NCBI RefSeq assembly: GCF_015277775.1
Contig: NZ_CP063849.1
Location: 8,819,501 to 8,883,500 of the forward strand
Source of the DNA: Paludibaculum fermentans
Lineage (GTDB): Bacteria; Acidobacteriota; Terriglobia; Bryobacterales; Bryobacteraceae
Reading direction: 5' to 3'
DNA length: 64,000 nucleotides
In this document: in pieces, positions 19,092-27,828 of the stretch
Layout of the letters: each line of letters opens with the position of its first letter
Numbering within the stretch: the stretch's first letter is position 1
Made by a program: the position numbers and the translations under genes
Notes under the pieces: model-generated
What the model saw: only the letters and a program-made list of their open reading frames with translations
Database searches by the model: none
Told to the model about the DNA's origin: nothing

Positions 19092-21689
19092 TTATTCGTT
19101 CCTCAACGATGTCGCCGGATCGATCCGCACCGCCCGCCGCGCCGGCACCCAGCACGCCAGCAGGCTCACCACCAGCAGCGTCGCTCCGATCGTCGAGAAA
19201 GTCACCGGATCGTTAGGCTGTACCTGGTACAGCAGGCTAGACAGGAACCGCCCCAGTCCGAGCGCCGCAGCCAGCCCCACCGCCAGGCCCAGCATGGCCA
19301 GCAAAGCCCCGCTGCTCATGACGTTACCCTGCACTTGGCCCGGAGTCGCACCCAACGCCATCCGCAGGGCCAACTCCCGCGTCCGCCGCGCCACGCCATA
19401 CGCCACTACGCCCGAGACCCCCAGCGCGCCCAGGATCAGCGCCAGCACCGCGAACGCCGCCATCAAGCCTGTCCGCAGCCTCGGCTGCGCGGCATCGGCG
19501 GCCACGAGGTCCGACATCGTCCGGATCGCGAACAGCGGCTGATCCGGGTCGATCTTGCGCACGGCCGCTCGCAGCGGGCCTGCCATGGCCAGCGGATCGC
19601 CAGAAGTGCGCACCATCAGCACCATCGTCGGCCACAGGCTCCACGCCGAGTGCATATACATGGTTGGCGGCGGATCCTCGCCCCGCCCCTTGTGCCGCAC
19701 ATCCGCCACGACTCCGACAATATTGAACATCTGCCCGTTCCCGAGGTGAACCTGTTGCTGCAATGGATCTGTGCCCTCTGGCCACAGGCGCCGGGCCAAC
19801 CCTTCGCTAATCACCATGGGCCTCTGCTCGAAGCGATCCGATTCCGAGAAGAACCGGCCGCGCAGCAGTTTCACGCCCATCGTCTCCATGGTGCCGGGCG
19901 AAATGATCCGCCACGACGCCTGCCTTCCTTTTTCCTGGGGCTGGGCTGGGCCAGGGCCCTCCGCCACCGACATACTCGTGTCGTCGCCGCTCATTGGGGT
20001 CATGCTGGTCATCCCCGTGGATGTGACTCCCGGCAGCGCCTGCACCTCAGGCAGCAGCCGCCGGTAAAACGCCGCGGCGTGGTCCAGCGTCGGATACTTC
20101 GACTCCGGCAGGCTGACGGAGGCCACCAGCACGTGATCCGGCCGGAAACCAAGCTCTGAATCCTGCAATCGCGCCAGGCTCTGCAGCAGCAACGCGGTGC
20201 CAATCACCAGCACCGTCGCCATCGCCATCTGGACCACCACCAGCGACTGCCGCAGCGGATTGCGCCCCGAGTGCGTCCGCCCCGTCTGCCGGAGCGTCGA
20301 ATTCAAGGCAGAACGGCTCACCAGCCATGCCGGAGCGAACCCAAACAGCACCGAGGTGGCCAGCGTTACCGCCGACACGAATAACAGCACCGGCGATTCC
20401 AGGGTCAGAGTCTCCACACGTGGAGTACCCGCCGGCAACAGCTTCTGCAACCCGGCCAATCCCACCGCCGCCAGCACTAACCCTGCGCCTCCTCCGCACA
20501 CGGCCAGCACGATATTCTCCGTCAATAGTTGCCTCAGCAACCTGACCCGGCTCGCGCCCAGTGCCAGGCGCACGCTCATCTCTTCCTGCCGGGCGCTGGC
20601 CCGGGTGAGCAGCAGATTCGCAATGTTCGCGCAGGCCACCAGCAGCAGCAGCCCTACGGCCGAAATCAGTACCCACAGGCTGGTCTTCAGCTTCGACCCG
20701 ACAATCCAATCCAGCACGGGCACCATGCGCGCGGCCCAACCGTCGTTCGATCCCGGAAACTCCCGCCCTAACTCCGCACAGACCCGGTTCAGGTCCGCCT
20801 GCGCCTCACTCAGGCCGACGCCTGGCTTCAATCTCGCCAGCACCGTCAAATAGTGGTTGGACCGATTCTCCTTCGCCAGATCCGGAGCCAGCGGCAGCCA
20901 CAACTCCGGCTTGGACGAGAACCCCATCTGTTGGGGCAGGACGCCCACCACGGTGCGCGCCTGTCCATCCACTCGAATGGTCCGGCCCACAATCGAAGCA
21001 TCCCCACCGTAGCGCCGGTCCAGCAACCCTTTGCTGATCATCGCCACCTGGGTATGGCGCGGTTTGTCTTCTTCCGGCAGGAACGCGCGTCCCAGCAGCG
21101 GCTGGATCCCCAACATGGGCACCAGGTTGGCCGAGATCGCCGCCGCTTCCGCATGTTCCGGCTGGCCGTCGCCCGTCAATATCACGGCCCGCGACGTAAA
21201 TCCACCCACTTGCGTGAAGCCGCGGGTTCGCTGCTGCCACGAAACGAAGTCCGGAACCGAGGCGGTGAAACTGGTAATCCCCAACTTCTCGTACGTACTT
21301 AAGATCCGCACAATCTGTTCCGGATTCTGGAACGGCAGCGGTCTCAACAACATCGCGTGCAGCAGCGAGAAGATCACCGTGGTCGCGCCAATCGCCAGGG
21401 CCAGCGTCAAAACGGCCGTCAGGCTGAAACTGGGTGTCTTGCGCAAGGTACGCAGCGCATACCGTACATCCTGGTTCAGCGCGGCGAGTTGCTCCCGCGG
21501 AGCCTCCATCAACACGCCCGTCAGCGCCTCAAACCAGACCCGCAGCCGCTCGCCCGCCGTCGAGGCTGAGCAGTACCGGTCAGAAAACACCATCGACATC
21601 TCCCGGCCATATTCGTCCCGAAACTCAGCGGGGTACAGCCACAACAGGCCGCGGAACAGCGCGTTGCCCGGTTTCTGATTCGTCGGCAT
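19092..21689 (-). CDS. ADOP-type FtsX/MacB-like permease
   Basis: An 865-residue protein from ATG 21689 with GGAGG just upstream. The N-terminal ~80 residues carry the ADOP leader typical of Acidobacteria (LYPAEFRDEYGREM). Two MacB periplasmic-core plus FtsX units follow: the first begins DVRYALRTLRKTPSFSLTAV with a helix LALAIGATTVIFSLLHAMLL, the second after VVVQMAMATVLVIGTALLL. Each unit ends in a bundle of membrane helices (e.g. VLALILGALGVSGVVAYGVA and LALRMALGATPGQV). Eight membrane segments are expected. Family knowledge: these duplicated orphan permeases resemble macrolide/lipoprotein exporters without a linked ATPase; none is encoded here. The PadR gene ends 11 bp upstream, so they form one operon. 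Confidence 0.92.
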   Translation of the reverse strand: MPTNQKPGNALFRGLLWLYPAEFRDEYGREMSMVFSDRYCSASTAGERLRVWFEALTGVLMEAPREQLAALNQDVRYALRTLRKTPSFSLTAVLTLALAIGATTVIFSLLHAMLLRPLPFQNPEQIVRILSTYEKLGITSFTASVPDFVSWQQRTRGFTQVGGFTSRAVILTGDGQPEHAEAAAISANLVPMLGIQPLLGRAFLPEEDKPRHTQVAMISKGLLDRRYGGDASIVGRTIRVDGQARTVVGVLPQQMGFSSKPELWLPLAPDLAKENRSNHYLTVLARLKPGVGLSEAQADLNRVCAELGREFPGSNDGWAARMVPVLDWIVGSKLKTSLWVLISAVGLLLLVACANIANLLLTRASARQEEMSVRLALGASRVRLLRQLLTENIVLAVCGGGAGLVLAAVGLAGLQKLLPAGTPRVETLTLESPVLLFVSAVTLATSVLFGFAPAWLVSRSALNSTLRQTGRTHSGRNPLRQSLVVVQMAMATVLVIGTALLLQSLARLQDSELGFRPDHVLVASVSLPESKYPTLDHAAAFYRRLLPEVQALPGVTSTGMTSMTPMSGDDTSMSVAEGPGPAQPQEKGRQASWRIISPGTMETMGVKLLRGRFFSESDRFEQRPMVISEGLARRLWPEGTDPLQQQVHLGNGQMFNIVGVVADVRHKGRGEDPPPTMYMHSAWSLWPTMVLMVRTSGDPLAMAGPLRAAVRKIDPDQPLFAIRTMSDLVAADAAQPRLRTGLMAAFAVLALILGALGVSGVVAYGVARRTRELALRMALGATPGQVQGNVMSSGALLAMLGLAVGLAAALGLGRFLSSLLYQVQPNDPVTFSTIGATLLVVSLLACWVPARRAVRIDPATSLRNE

Positions 21690-21700
21690 CGTGGTCCTCC

Positions 21701-22054
21701 TTATGCCTCCTGCGGCAGCAACCCGCAGGCCCGTGCATCCGCCAGCAGTTGTTCCATCCGGCGCGCCTCGGCCAGCGCCACCTCGCGCCCCAGTGGCGTC
21801 AGGTGGTAGTACCGCCGCCGCTCGTCGTCGTGATCCGGATCCGGCCGCTCGGCCAGTTCCTCGATCAACCCCTGCTCCAGCAACCGTTTAATCGCGGCAT
21901 ACAGCGTACTCGGGCTCAGCCGCAGCTTGCCCGCCGTGCGCTGCTGCACGTCCTGCATGATCGAGTATCCATGCCGGTCGCGATCCGCCAGCGAAACCAG
22001 GATGTGAAAGGTGTCCTTATGTAGCGGTAGGAACGCGTCTGCTCGATATTCCAT
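21701..22054 (-). CDS. PadR-family transcriptional regulator
   Basis: A 117-residue winged-helix protein with the PadR pattern: FHILVSLADRDRHGYSIMQD, then LSPSTLYAAIKRLLEQGLIE (recognition helix) and RRRYYHLTPLGREVALAEA (wing and C-terminal helix). It is directly upstream of and co-transcribed with the ADOP permease, the usual arrangement in Acidobacteria. It probably represses its own operon in response to a small ligand. Its upstream region has two CTATAG palindromes that may be its operator. Its start lies inside the 3' end of a truncated gene on the same strand. Confidence 0.9.
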   Translation of the reverse strand: MEYRADAFLPLHKDTFHILVSLADRDRHGYSIMQDVQQRTAGKLRLSPSTLYAAIKRLLEQGLIEELAERPDPDHDDERRRYYHLTPLGREVALAEARRMEQLLADARACGLLPQEA

Positions 22055-22382
22055 GACTCACTATAGCCGAACCTGCTATAGCCAGAAACCGCACCGTATC
22101 CACGCCGATCAGCCGCTTGCCGGTCTCCTTCTTGGAACTGCTCATCGCCCCCTTCACCAGCGCCGCCCGCCCCTGACGCCACTCGCCTGAGGACACAAGT
22201 TGGTCCGCATCCGGCGTGAACAACGCCTCCGTGGCCTTGGCGTCGGCGTGGTCGCGCGCCTCCGCATACTGGCGGATCGTGTCGCGAATCGCGGCTTCGT
22301 CGGTGGGACTCTGGGCGGAGAGCACCGCCGCAGACATCACGGCGGCGGAAAGGAGAGAAAGAGTGAGGTGGTGCGCCCGCAT
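22017..22382 (-). pseudogene. truncated DUF4440/SnoaL-like exported protein
   Basis: From ATG 22382 (MRAHHLTLSLLSAAVMSAAV, a signal peptide) the product reads TDEAAIRDTIRQYAEARDHA, DAKATEALFTPDADQLVSSG and EWRQGRAALVKGAMSSSKKE, the first half of a DUF4440/SgcJ-type NTF2-like domain. It stops after about 120 residues; the family normally continues for another ~50 with the core beta-strands. The last ~12 residues run through the PadR promoter and into the PadR start, overlapping it by 38 bp. The most likely reading is a gene cut off when the PadR-ADOP operon was placed there. The terminator at 22403-22428 upstream argues against starts before 22382. Confidence 0.6.
22061..22081 (-). promoter_or_regulatory. 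candidate PadR operator/promoter with paired CTATAG palindromes
   Basis: The palindrome CTATAG occurs at 22061-22066 and 22076-22081, 15 bp apart and 7 bp upstream of the PadR start. Read on the minus strand it is GGCTATAG twice. One copy could serve as a -10 element, the pair as a dimer-binding operator. Seen directly; the function is inferred. Confidence 0.4.
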
Positions 22383-22402
22383 GGCTCGATTATGGCGCGA
22401 AA

Positions 22403-22428
22403 GGAGGCCAGCGGCGCCGCCGGCCTCC
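22403..22428 (-). terminator. rho-independent-like terminator after fumarase
   Basis: GGAGGCC pairs with GGCCTCC around a second palindrome GCGGC/GCCGC, giving a nearly perfect 12-pair stem, followed on the minus strand by TTTCG. It begins 17 bp after the fumarase stop. Confidence 0.65.
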
Positions 22429-22445
22429 TCTCCGAACAAAACGGA

Positions 22446-23960
22446 CTAGGCTTTCATGGTTTCCAGCACGTCGCCCGTGGCCTGCTCCACCTCGGCATGC
22501 AGCGAATTGCCGTGGGCATCCATGGTCACAATCGCCATGAAGTCTTCCACCTTCAGGTGCCACATCGCCTCGGGCACGCCGAAGTCGAACAGGTGGACCC
22601 CCAGCACCTTCTTCACGGTGCGGGCATAGAACTGAGCCGCCCCGCCGACCCCGTGCAGGTAAACCGCGCCGCACTCCTTCAAGCCGGCCAGGGTCTTCTT
22701 GCCCATGCCGCCCTTGCCGATGACGGCTTTCACGCCGTAGTTCCGCAGCACGTCGGCCTGGTAGGGCTCCTCGCGGCTGGAGGTCGTCGGCCCGGCCGCC
22801 TTCACAAACCACTCTTCACCCTGCTTCAACATCACCGGACCGCAGTGATACAGTACAGCGCCGTTCAGATCCACCGGCGGCGGATTCTTCATCAGGTACG
22901 CGTGCACAGCGTCGCGGCCCGTGAACATCTCGCCGCGGATCAACACCACGTCGCCCACCTTCAGCTGCCGCATCATCTCCGCGGTCAGCGGCGGCGTCAG
23001 GATCACCTCGCGCCCCGTCAGAGGGAACCCGGTCTCCTTCGCCATGCGTTCCACCGGCCGCTCCGGATCCCGGTACAGCCACTGTGTAATCACGCCCGAG
23101 GTGGCATCCATCCGGATACCCAGCCGCCGGAACGCCCAGCAATCATAGGCCACCGAGACAAAGAACGACGCGGGCAGCCGGTTGGCCGCCGCTATCTTGC
23201 ATCCGATCAGCGCCACACCACCGCCCAGGCCCATCGCGCCGATGCCCAGCCGGTTGGCCTCGGCCACAATCTCGGCTTCCAGGGCTGCCAGTTCCGGATT
23301 CGGGTTCACGTCGTCCAAGGTGCGGAAGAGCTGCATCTTGGCCAAGTCGTACCCATGCGCGCGGTCACTGCCAATACACACGCCCAGCGCGCCCGGAGCG
23401 CACCCCTGGCCCTGTGCCTGCCACACCGCATGCAGAATGCACTTGCGGACACCCGCCAGGTCGCGGCCGGCCTTGCCCAGGTGGTCGAGATCGCAGGGCA
23501 GGGAATACTGGATGTTTTTGTTCTCGCAGCCGCCGCCCTTCAGCACCAGCTTCACTTCGATCTCATCGTGCTCCCACTGCTCAAAGTGGATCACCGGAGT
23601 CTCTTCGCCCAGGTTGTTGCCCGAGTTCTTGCCGGTCAGCGAATCGACCGAATTCGGCCGCAGCTTGCCCAGCCGCGTAGCCTCCGCCACAGCTTCCTTG
23701 ATCTTCTTCTTGATCACCAACTGGTTTACGCCCACCGGAGTATGCACGATGAACGTCGGCATGCCCGTGTCCTGGCAGATCGGACCCTGGTCTTCATGGG
23801 CCATGTCGATATTAGTGGCCATGATCGAAAGCGCCTGGTGCGACTGTGTGCCCGGGGTCTCCTGTTTCAGGGCGATGCCCATCGCTGCGCGTACGTCGGG
23901 GGGAAGATTCGTGGATGTTTGAGTTATTAATTCCAGCAGGCTATTGAAGAGGAATTCCAT
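22446..23960 (-). CDS. fumA: class I fumarate hydratase (Fe-S dependent)
   Basis: A 504-residue protein from ATG 23960 with AGGAG upstream. It catalyses reversible hydration of fumarate to malate in the TCA cycle, using an oxygen-labile [4Fe-4S] cluster. The N-terminal alpha part has GPICQDTGMPTF (first cluster Cys), TGKNSGNNLGEETPVIHF and IQYSLPCDL; GIGAMGLGGGVALIGCKI carries a further conserved region. The C-terminal beta part has GRDAVHAYL, YHCGPV, AAGPTTSSREEPY and GKGGMGKKTL, all hallmark motifs. Alpha and beta are fused in one chain, as in E. coli FumA/FumB and unlike two-subunit enzymes. Length (~500) fits. Monocistronic, with its own terminator. Confidence 0.95.
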   Translation of the reverse strand: MEFLFNSLLELITQTSTNLPPDVRAAMGIALKQETPGTQSHQALSIMATNIDMAHEDQGPICQDTGMPTFIVHTPVGVNQLVIKKKIKEAVAEATRLGKLRPNSVDSLTGKNSGNNLGEETPVIHFEQWEHDEIEVKLVLKGGGCENKNIQYSLPCDLDHLGKAGRDLAGVRKCILHAVWQAQGQGCAPGALGVCIGSDRAHGYDLAKMQLFRTLDDVNPNPELAALEAEIVAEANRLGIGAMGLGGGVALIGCKIAAANRLPASFFVSVAYDCWAFRRLGIRMDATSGVITQWLYRDPERPVERMAKETGFPLTGREVILTPPLTAEMMRQLKVGDVVLIRGEMFTGRDAVHAYLMKNPPPVDLNGAVLYHCGPVMLKQGEEWFVKAAGPTTSSREEPYQADVLRNYGVKAVIGKGGMGKKTLAGLKECGAVYLHGVGGAAQFYARTVKKVLGVHLFDFGVPEAMWHLKVEDFMAIVTMDAHGNSLHAEVEQATGDVLETMKA

Positions 23961-24038
23961 GACGGTGAGCTCCTAAATGACCAAACAACCATGGTACCCC
24001 CCTGGAATGGCCTCCGGGTGTCTGCTACAACGGTGAAC

Positions 24039-25403
24039 ATGGCGAAAGCGATCACTGGGGGCTGGCAGGACCGTCGCGCCGAAGGCAAGTCGATTCGCGG
24101 GAAAGTGCCGCGCGAGTCTCTGGGCGACTGGGCTCCTTCCGCGCACCGGCCGGATCCGGTCCAACTCATTCTCAAGACCAACTCAGGCCGCCAGGACCGC
24201 TACGTCCCCCTCCGCATGGGCCGTATGGCGGAATCTCCCTTCGGCTTCCTGCGCGGCGCCGCCGCCATGATGACCTTCGACCTCGCCGCCGCCGTCAACA
24301 GCGGCATCTGCGGTGGCATCTGCGGCGACGCCCACTTCGCTAACTTCGGCCTCTTCGGCACCGCCCAGCGCGACGTCACGCTCGATCTGAACGACTTCGA
24401 CGAAGCGCGCGTCGGGCCCTGGGAGTGGGACCTGAAGCGACTCTGCGCCAGCATCAACGTCTTCGGCCGCCAGGCCGGACTCCCCCGCAAACAGCGCGCC
24501 GCCATCGTCGAACGATGCGCCCGCGGCTACCGCCAGCAGGCGATCCTCCTCCAGGACAAAGGCGCCCTGCACATCTGGTATCTGAATCTCTTCCCCGGGG
24601 AAGGCGAACCCCTCGACCGCGTCGATCCCAGCTACCAGGACCTTTTGCGCCGCGCCCTCGACAAAGCGCGCACCCAGAACAGCGACGCGGCCCTCGGCAA
24701 ACTGGCTGAGCAGGATGCCAAGGGCGCCTGGCATCTGAAGCTGGCGCCGCCGGTACTCAGCCGGGTCGACGGCAAAACCCGGAAAGCCGTCGAGGAGGCC
24801 CTGGGCGCTTACGTCGAGTCCCTGCCGCGCGAACGCCGTGGCCTGATGCGGCACTACCGCATCGCGGACGTGGGCCACCGCGTCGGCGGAGTCGGCAGCG
24901 CCGGAGTCCGCAACTATGTCGTCCTGATGTTCGGAGCCTGTGCGAACGACGCCCTGGTCCTGCAGGTCAAGGAAGCGACCCCGCCCGTCCAGGTCGACCA
25001 TCTCCCCGCGTTGCCGCCCGACCTGGCAACTCACGACGGCCGCCGCGTAGTCTACTACCAGCGCCTGATGCAGGCCTCGGGCGACATCCTCTTGGGGTGG
25101 ACCTCAGTGGGCGACCGGCCCTTCTACGTGCGCCAGCAGCGCAATCTGAAAGGCCAGATCCCGGTGGAGCGTTTCGACGCCGGCAACTGGCAGCGCTACG
25201 CCTACACCCTGGGCGGCCTCCTGGCCCGGGCCCACGCCCGAAGCGGCGACATCGCCCTCATCGCCGGCTACTGCGGCAGTTCCTCGATTCTGGACGAAGC
25301 CATGGTCCGTTGGGCCGAAGCGTATGGGGACCAGACCGTGATGGATCATGCATTGTTGGTGGAGGCGATCCAGAAGAAGAAGGTAAAGGCGCTGGCGGGG
25401 TAG
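24039..25403 (+). CDS. DUF2252 family protein
   Basis: A 454-residue protein from ATG 24039 (MAKAITGGWQDRRAEGKSIR); an upstream ATG at 23991 would add 16 unlikely residues. DUF2252 motifs are clear: RMGRMAESPFGFLRGAAAMM, CGDAHFANFGLF, DLNDFDEARVGPWEWDLKRL, RVGGVGSAGVRNYVVL and LARAHARSGDIALIAGYCG. The pattern HxNFG...DxNDFDE...WDLKRL resembles aminoglycoside-phosphotransferase-like kinases, so a kinase fold is plausible, but the substrate is unknown. It is divergent from fumA (78 bp) and stands alone. Confidence 0.88.
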   Translation: MAKAITGGWQDRRAEGKSIRGKVPRESLGDWAPSAHRPDPVQLILKTNSGRQDRYVPLRMGRMAESPFGFLRGAAAMMTFDLAAAVNSGICGGICGDAHFANFGLFGTAQRDVTLDLNDFDEARVGPWEWDLKRLCASINVFGRQAGLPRKQRAAIVERCARGYRQQAILLQDKGALHIWYLNLFPGEGEPLDRVDPSYQDLLRRALDKARTQNSDAALGKLAEQDAKGAWHLKLAPPVLSRVDGKTRKAVEEALGAYVESLPRERRGLMRHYRIADVGHRVGGVGSAGVRNYVVLMFGACANDALVLQVKEATPPVQVDHLPALPPDLATHDGRRVVYYQRLMQASGDILLGWTSVGDRPFYVRQQRNLKGQIPVERFDAGNWQRYAYTLGGLLARAHARSGDIALIAGYCGSSSILDEAMVRWAEAYGDQTVMDHALLVEAIQKKKVKALAG

Positions 25404-25493
25404 CCCCGCGTCCGCAAGAGGACCCGTTTCCCTCGGATGATCCTGGAAGTCCCTTTGCTTGTGCCGTCCGTGAAGGGCAGCCAGCCGCCCCCG

Positions 25494-27257
25494 TCACCGC
25501 CCCGTCTTCGTCAACCCCCGCCGGATCGCCGAATCGAAGATCTCCTGGATCCGCGCGTTGAACTCCGCGGAAACCCTGGCCTGCATCACGTTCACCTTCC
25601 CCTGCTCGGCATTCACCTTGTGTTGTTCCTCATTCACATGGCCCTGCTCCGCGTTGACCTTGCCTTGCAGTTCGTTCACTCGCCCCTGCTCCTCATTCAC
25701 CTTCGCCTGCTGCCGGTTCACCTCTTCCTGGCTGGACGCGCCTGGCGTGGCCCGCAACTCCTTCAGCAGCGCTTCCACCTTCTTCACCGCAGCTTCGTTG
25801 CTCTCCCGCGAACCCGCATCGTGAATGCGGTTGAGCAGATCCTGCCGCCGGTTCACCGTCGCTTGCGCGGCATTGACCACGGCCTGCTGCGCATTCACCT
25901 TGTCCTGAACCGCGTTGACCTCATTCTGCCGGCCATTCATCTTTCCCTGTAGCTCGTTCACCGCCGACTGCAGCCGGTTCACTTTCTCCTGCTCCGCATT
26001 CACCTTCTTCTGCGGCTCCATCGCCTGTTCAATTTCGTGCAGAACACCTTCATCCGTGATCACATACTCGCCGCCGCTCTGGCGGAACCAGGCGAACCGG
26101 TTGCCAAACCGCGACCGCAGATTCTCCGGACTGGCCGGCTCGCTCGAGTCCCAGGATCCGCTCTGCGTGTCGCCCAGGACAATCACATAGCGCCGCAACG
26201 CGCCTTCGGATCGCCCGTGCCCAACACGGGAAGACGACGCGGTCGCTTGTTCCGGCGCCACCGCGGCCATCGCACCAGCCGCAATCGAGGTGTTCGAAAC
26301 AGCACGAACCGTGCGCGAAGGCATCGCCGCCGCCGCCACATAGGCCAGCGGCACCGCCAGCAGGCAGATCAACGCCGCCGCGCCGCGCGGAACCCCCGTC
26401 GACAGCAATGTGCTGTTCAGAACCCGGTGGATCCGCGCGTCCGCACTCCCATAGCGCGCCATCGCCGCTCCATGCCAGTTCACTCTCACTCCGCTCTGCA
26501 TGAACTCCAGCAGCATCTCGGCATAGGAAGTCCGGTCGCGCGTCACCGCCACGGCCGCGTCGTCGCTCACATCCTCGGCCAGACGGACGACGTTCCGGTG
26601 CAGCACCCAGCTCAGCGGACTGTGCCAGAGCAGCGCGCGATGCAGCGCCGACAGGAACTGCACCGCCGGATCCCTACGGCGCACATGCGAGCGCTCATGC
26701 GCGAGCACGGCATCCAGCTTCGCCGGACCCCACTCGCGCCAGTCCGCCGGCAGCAGGATCACCGGCCGGGCCAGCCCGACCGTGACCGGCGACGCGACTT
26801 GCGGTGATTCGCGGACTTCGGTGCCCCCGGCCGTCAGCTCCGTGGCTCGGCTGCGGAGCCTCAACCGGCGCGCCAGCAGCAGACCCATGCCCAGCCGGAA
26901 AAGCAGCAGGCTCGCAACCACGACGTACAATCCCGCCAGGGCGCCGCTCCAGTCAATCCTCTGCGCCGCTACGCCGCTGGCGGGCGCGGGCTTGGTCGTT
27001 ACTCTGGAAACAAAGGCCTCTCTCTGTGGAATGCGATCCAACCTCGCAGCGACAGGAGCCTGCGGGATCGCCACCGGCAGCTTCGGAAGCGCCGCCGTGA
27101 ACAGCGGCATGGCCAGTGAGCCGCAGACCACGGCAATGCAGGCCGCCAGCCGGATCGAAGGATCCTTCACCCGCAGCAGCCACAGCAGGACGGCTCCGGA
27201 GCCGATAAGAACGGAGGAGCGAATCGCCCACTCGATCAGGAAACTTCCGGTGATCAT
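25494..27257 (-). CDS. BlaR1-like M56 metallopeptidase with coiled-coil tail
   Basis: A 587-residue protein from ATG 27257. The N-terminal half has four membrane helices (SSVLIGSGAVLLWLL, LAACIAVVCGSLAMPLF, GLYVVVASLLLFRLGMGLLL, GAAALICLLAVPLAYVAAAA) around the M56 zinc site HERSH at residues 187-191. The C-terminal ~170 residues replace the penicillin-binding sensor of true BlaR1 with a long run of heptads of the form VNxxQxK. Family knowledge: a membrane peptidase that, on a signal, leads to cleavage of its BlaI partner. It overlaps that gene by 4 bp (ATGA). Without a beta-lactam-binding domain the signal is unlikely to be a beta-lactam. Confidence 0.85.
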   Translation of the reverse strand: MITGSFLIEWAIRSSVLIGSGAVLLWLLRVKDPSIRLAACIAVVCGSLAMPLFTAALPKLPVAIPQAPVAARLDRIPQREAFVSRVTTKPAPASGVAAQRIDWSGALAGLYVVVASLLLFRLGMGLLLARRLRLRSRATELTAGGTEVRESPQVASPVTVGLARPVILLPADWREWGPAKLDAVLAHERSHVRRRDPAVQFLSALHRALLWHSPLSWVLHRNVVRLAEDVSDDAAVAVTRDRTSYAEMLLEFMQSGVRVNWHGAAMARYGSADARIHRVLNSTLLSTGVPRGAAALICLLAVPLAYVAAAAMPSRTVRAVSNTSIAAGAMAAVAPEQATASSSRVGHGRSEGALRRYVIVLGDTQSGSWDSSEPASPENLRSRFGNRFAWFRQSGGEYVITDEGVLHEIEQAMEPQKKVNAEQEKVNRLQSAVNELQGKMNGRQNEVNAVQDKVNAQQAVVNAAQATVNRRQDLLNRIHDAGSRESNEAAVKKVEALLKELRATPGASSQEEVNRQQAKVNEEQGRVNELQGKVNAEQGHVNEEQHKVNAEQGKVNVMQARVSAEFNARIQEIFDSAIRRGLTKTGR

Positions 27258-27649
27258 GCTTTCATCTCCTTGCGCGATGCAATCTTTTCCGCAAGCCGCT
27301 TCAACTCATCCGGACGCAGCACCCGGTTGTCCACCAGGCCCACCAGTAGCTCCTCGACAGAACCGCCGCAGAAACGGTCGATGAGCTGCCGCGCCGCGTC
27401 TACGGCCACGTTGCGCGGAGTGTCGACGGCGCGATACACGAACGTCCGCCCCTCCACCGTGTGCTCGATGTACCCCTTCTCTTCCAGGTTGCGCAGGATC
27501 GTCCGGATGGTCGAGTCCTTCAGCACCCGCTGGTCCGCGACACCCTCGCGGCACACTTCCGCCGTACAATCCGGATGCGCCCAGACGTAGTCCATGAGGA
27601 ACTGCTCAAGAGGAGTAAGCGCGTTGCGCCGTCCGCGAGTGTTAAACAT
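27254..27649 (-). CDS. BlaI/MecI-family transcriptional repressor
   Basis: A 131-residue winged-helix protein. LTPLEQFLMDYVWAHPDCTA, VLKDSTIRTILRNLEEKGYI and HTVEGRTFVYRAVDTPRNVA match the BlaI/MecI DNA-binding domain; the C-terminal ~50 residues are the dimerisation region (ARQLIDRFCGGSVEELLVGL). It probably represses its own operon and is removed by proteolysis triggered by the M56 partner encoded next, with which it overlaps by 4 bp. An inverted repeat just upstream is a good operator candidate. Confidence 0.92.
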   Translation of the reverse strand: MFNTRGRRNALTPLEQFLMDYVWAHPDCTAEVCREGVADQRVLKDSTIRTILRNLEEKGYIEHTVEGRTFVYRAVDTPRNVAVDAARQLIDRFCGGSVEELLVGLVDNRVLRPDELKRLAEKIASRKEMKA

Positions 27650-27673
27650 TCTAGTGTTAGAATTTATAACACT
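27638..27673 (-). promoter_or_regulatory. probable BlaI operator (AGTGTTA half-sites)
   Basis: AGTGTTA at 27653-27659 faces its exact inverse TAACACT at 27667-27673 across 7 bp. A third copy, AGTGTTA at 27638-27644, lies 15 bp away inside codons 2-4 of the BlaI gene. The AT-rich spacer may hold the -10. Position and symmetry fit a self-repression site. Confidence 0.65.
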
Positions 27674-27767
27674 TGCGAGAAGCTGTCAAGCCCCGATTCC
27701 GGCTGTTCTCCAAAGTTTCTTGGGAAGCCTCCGCTGACCCGTGCGGCAGCTCCACTGATAACGGAAA

Positions 27768-27802
27768 TGCGGCCCGGGGAGTTGTTCCTCCGCCGGGCCG
27801 CA
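27768..27802 (-). terminator. strong hairpin terminator after the 27829 gene
   Basis: A 10-bp perfect stem (27768-27777 with 27793-27802, TGCGGCCCGG/CCGGGCCGCA), with inner GGAG/CTCC pairing, starts 27 bp after the gene's stop. On the minus strand ATTTCC follows. Confidence 0.65.
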
Positions 27803-27828
27803 CACTCCGTCAGGACTTTGATGTGTTC

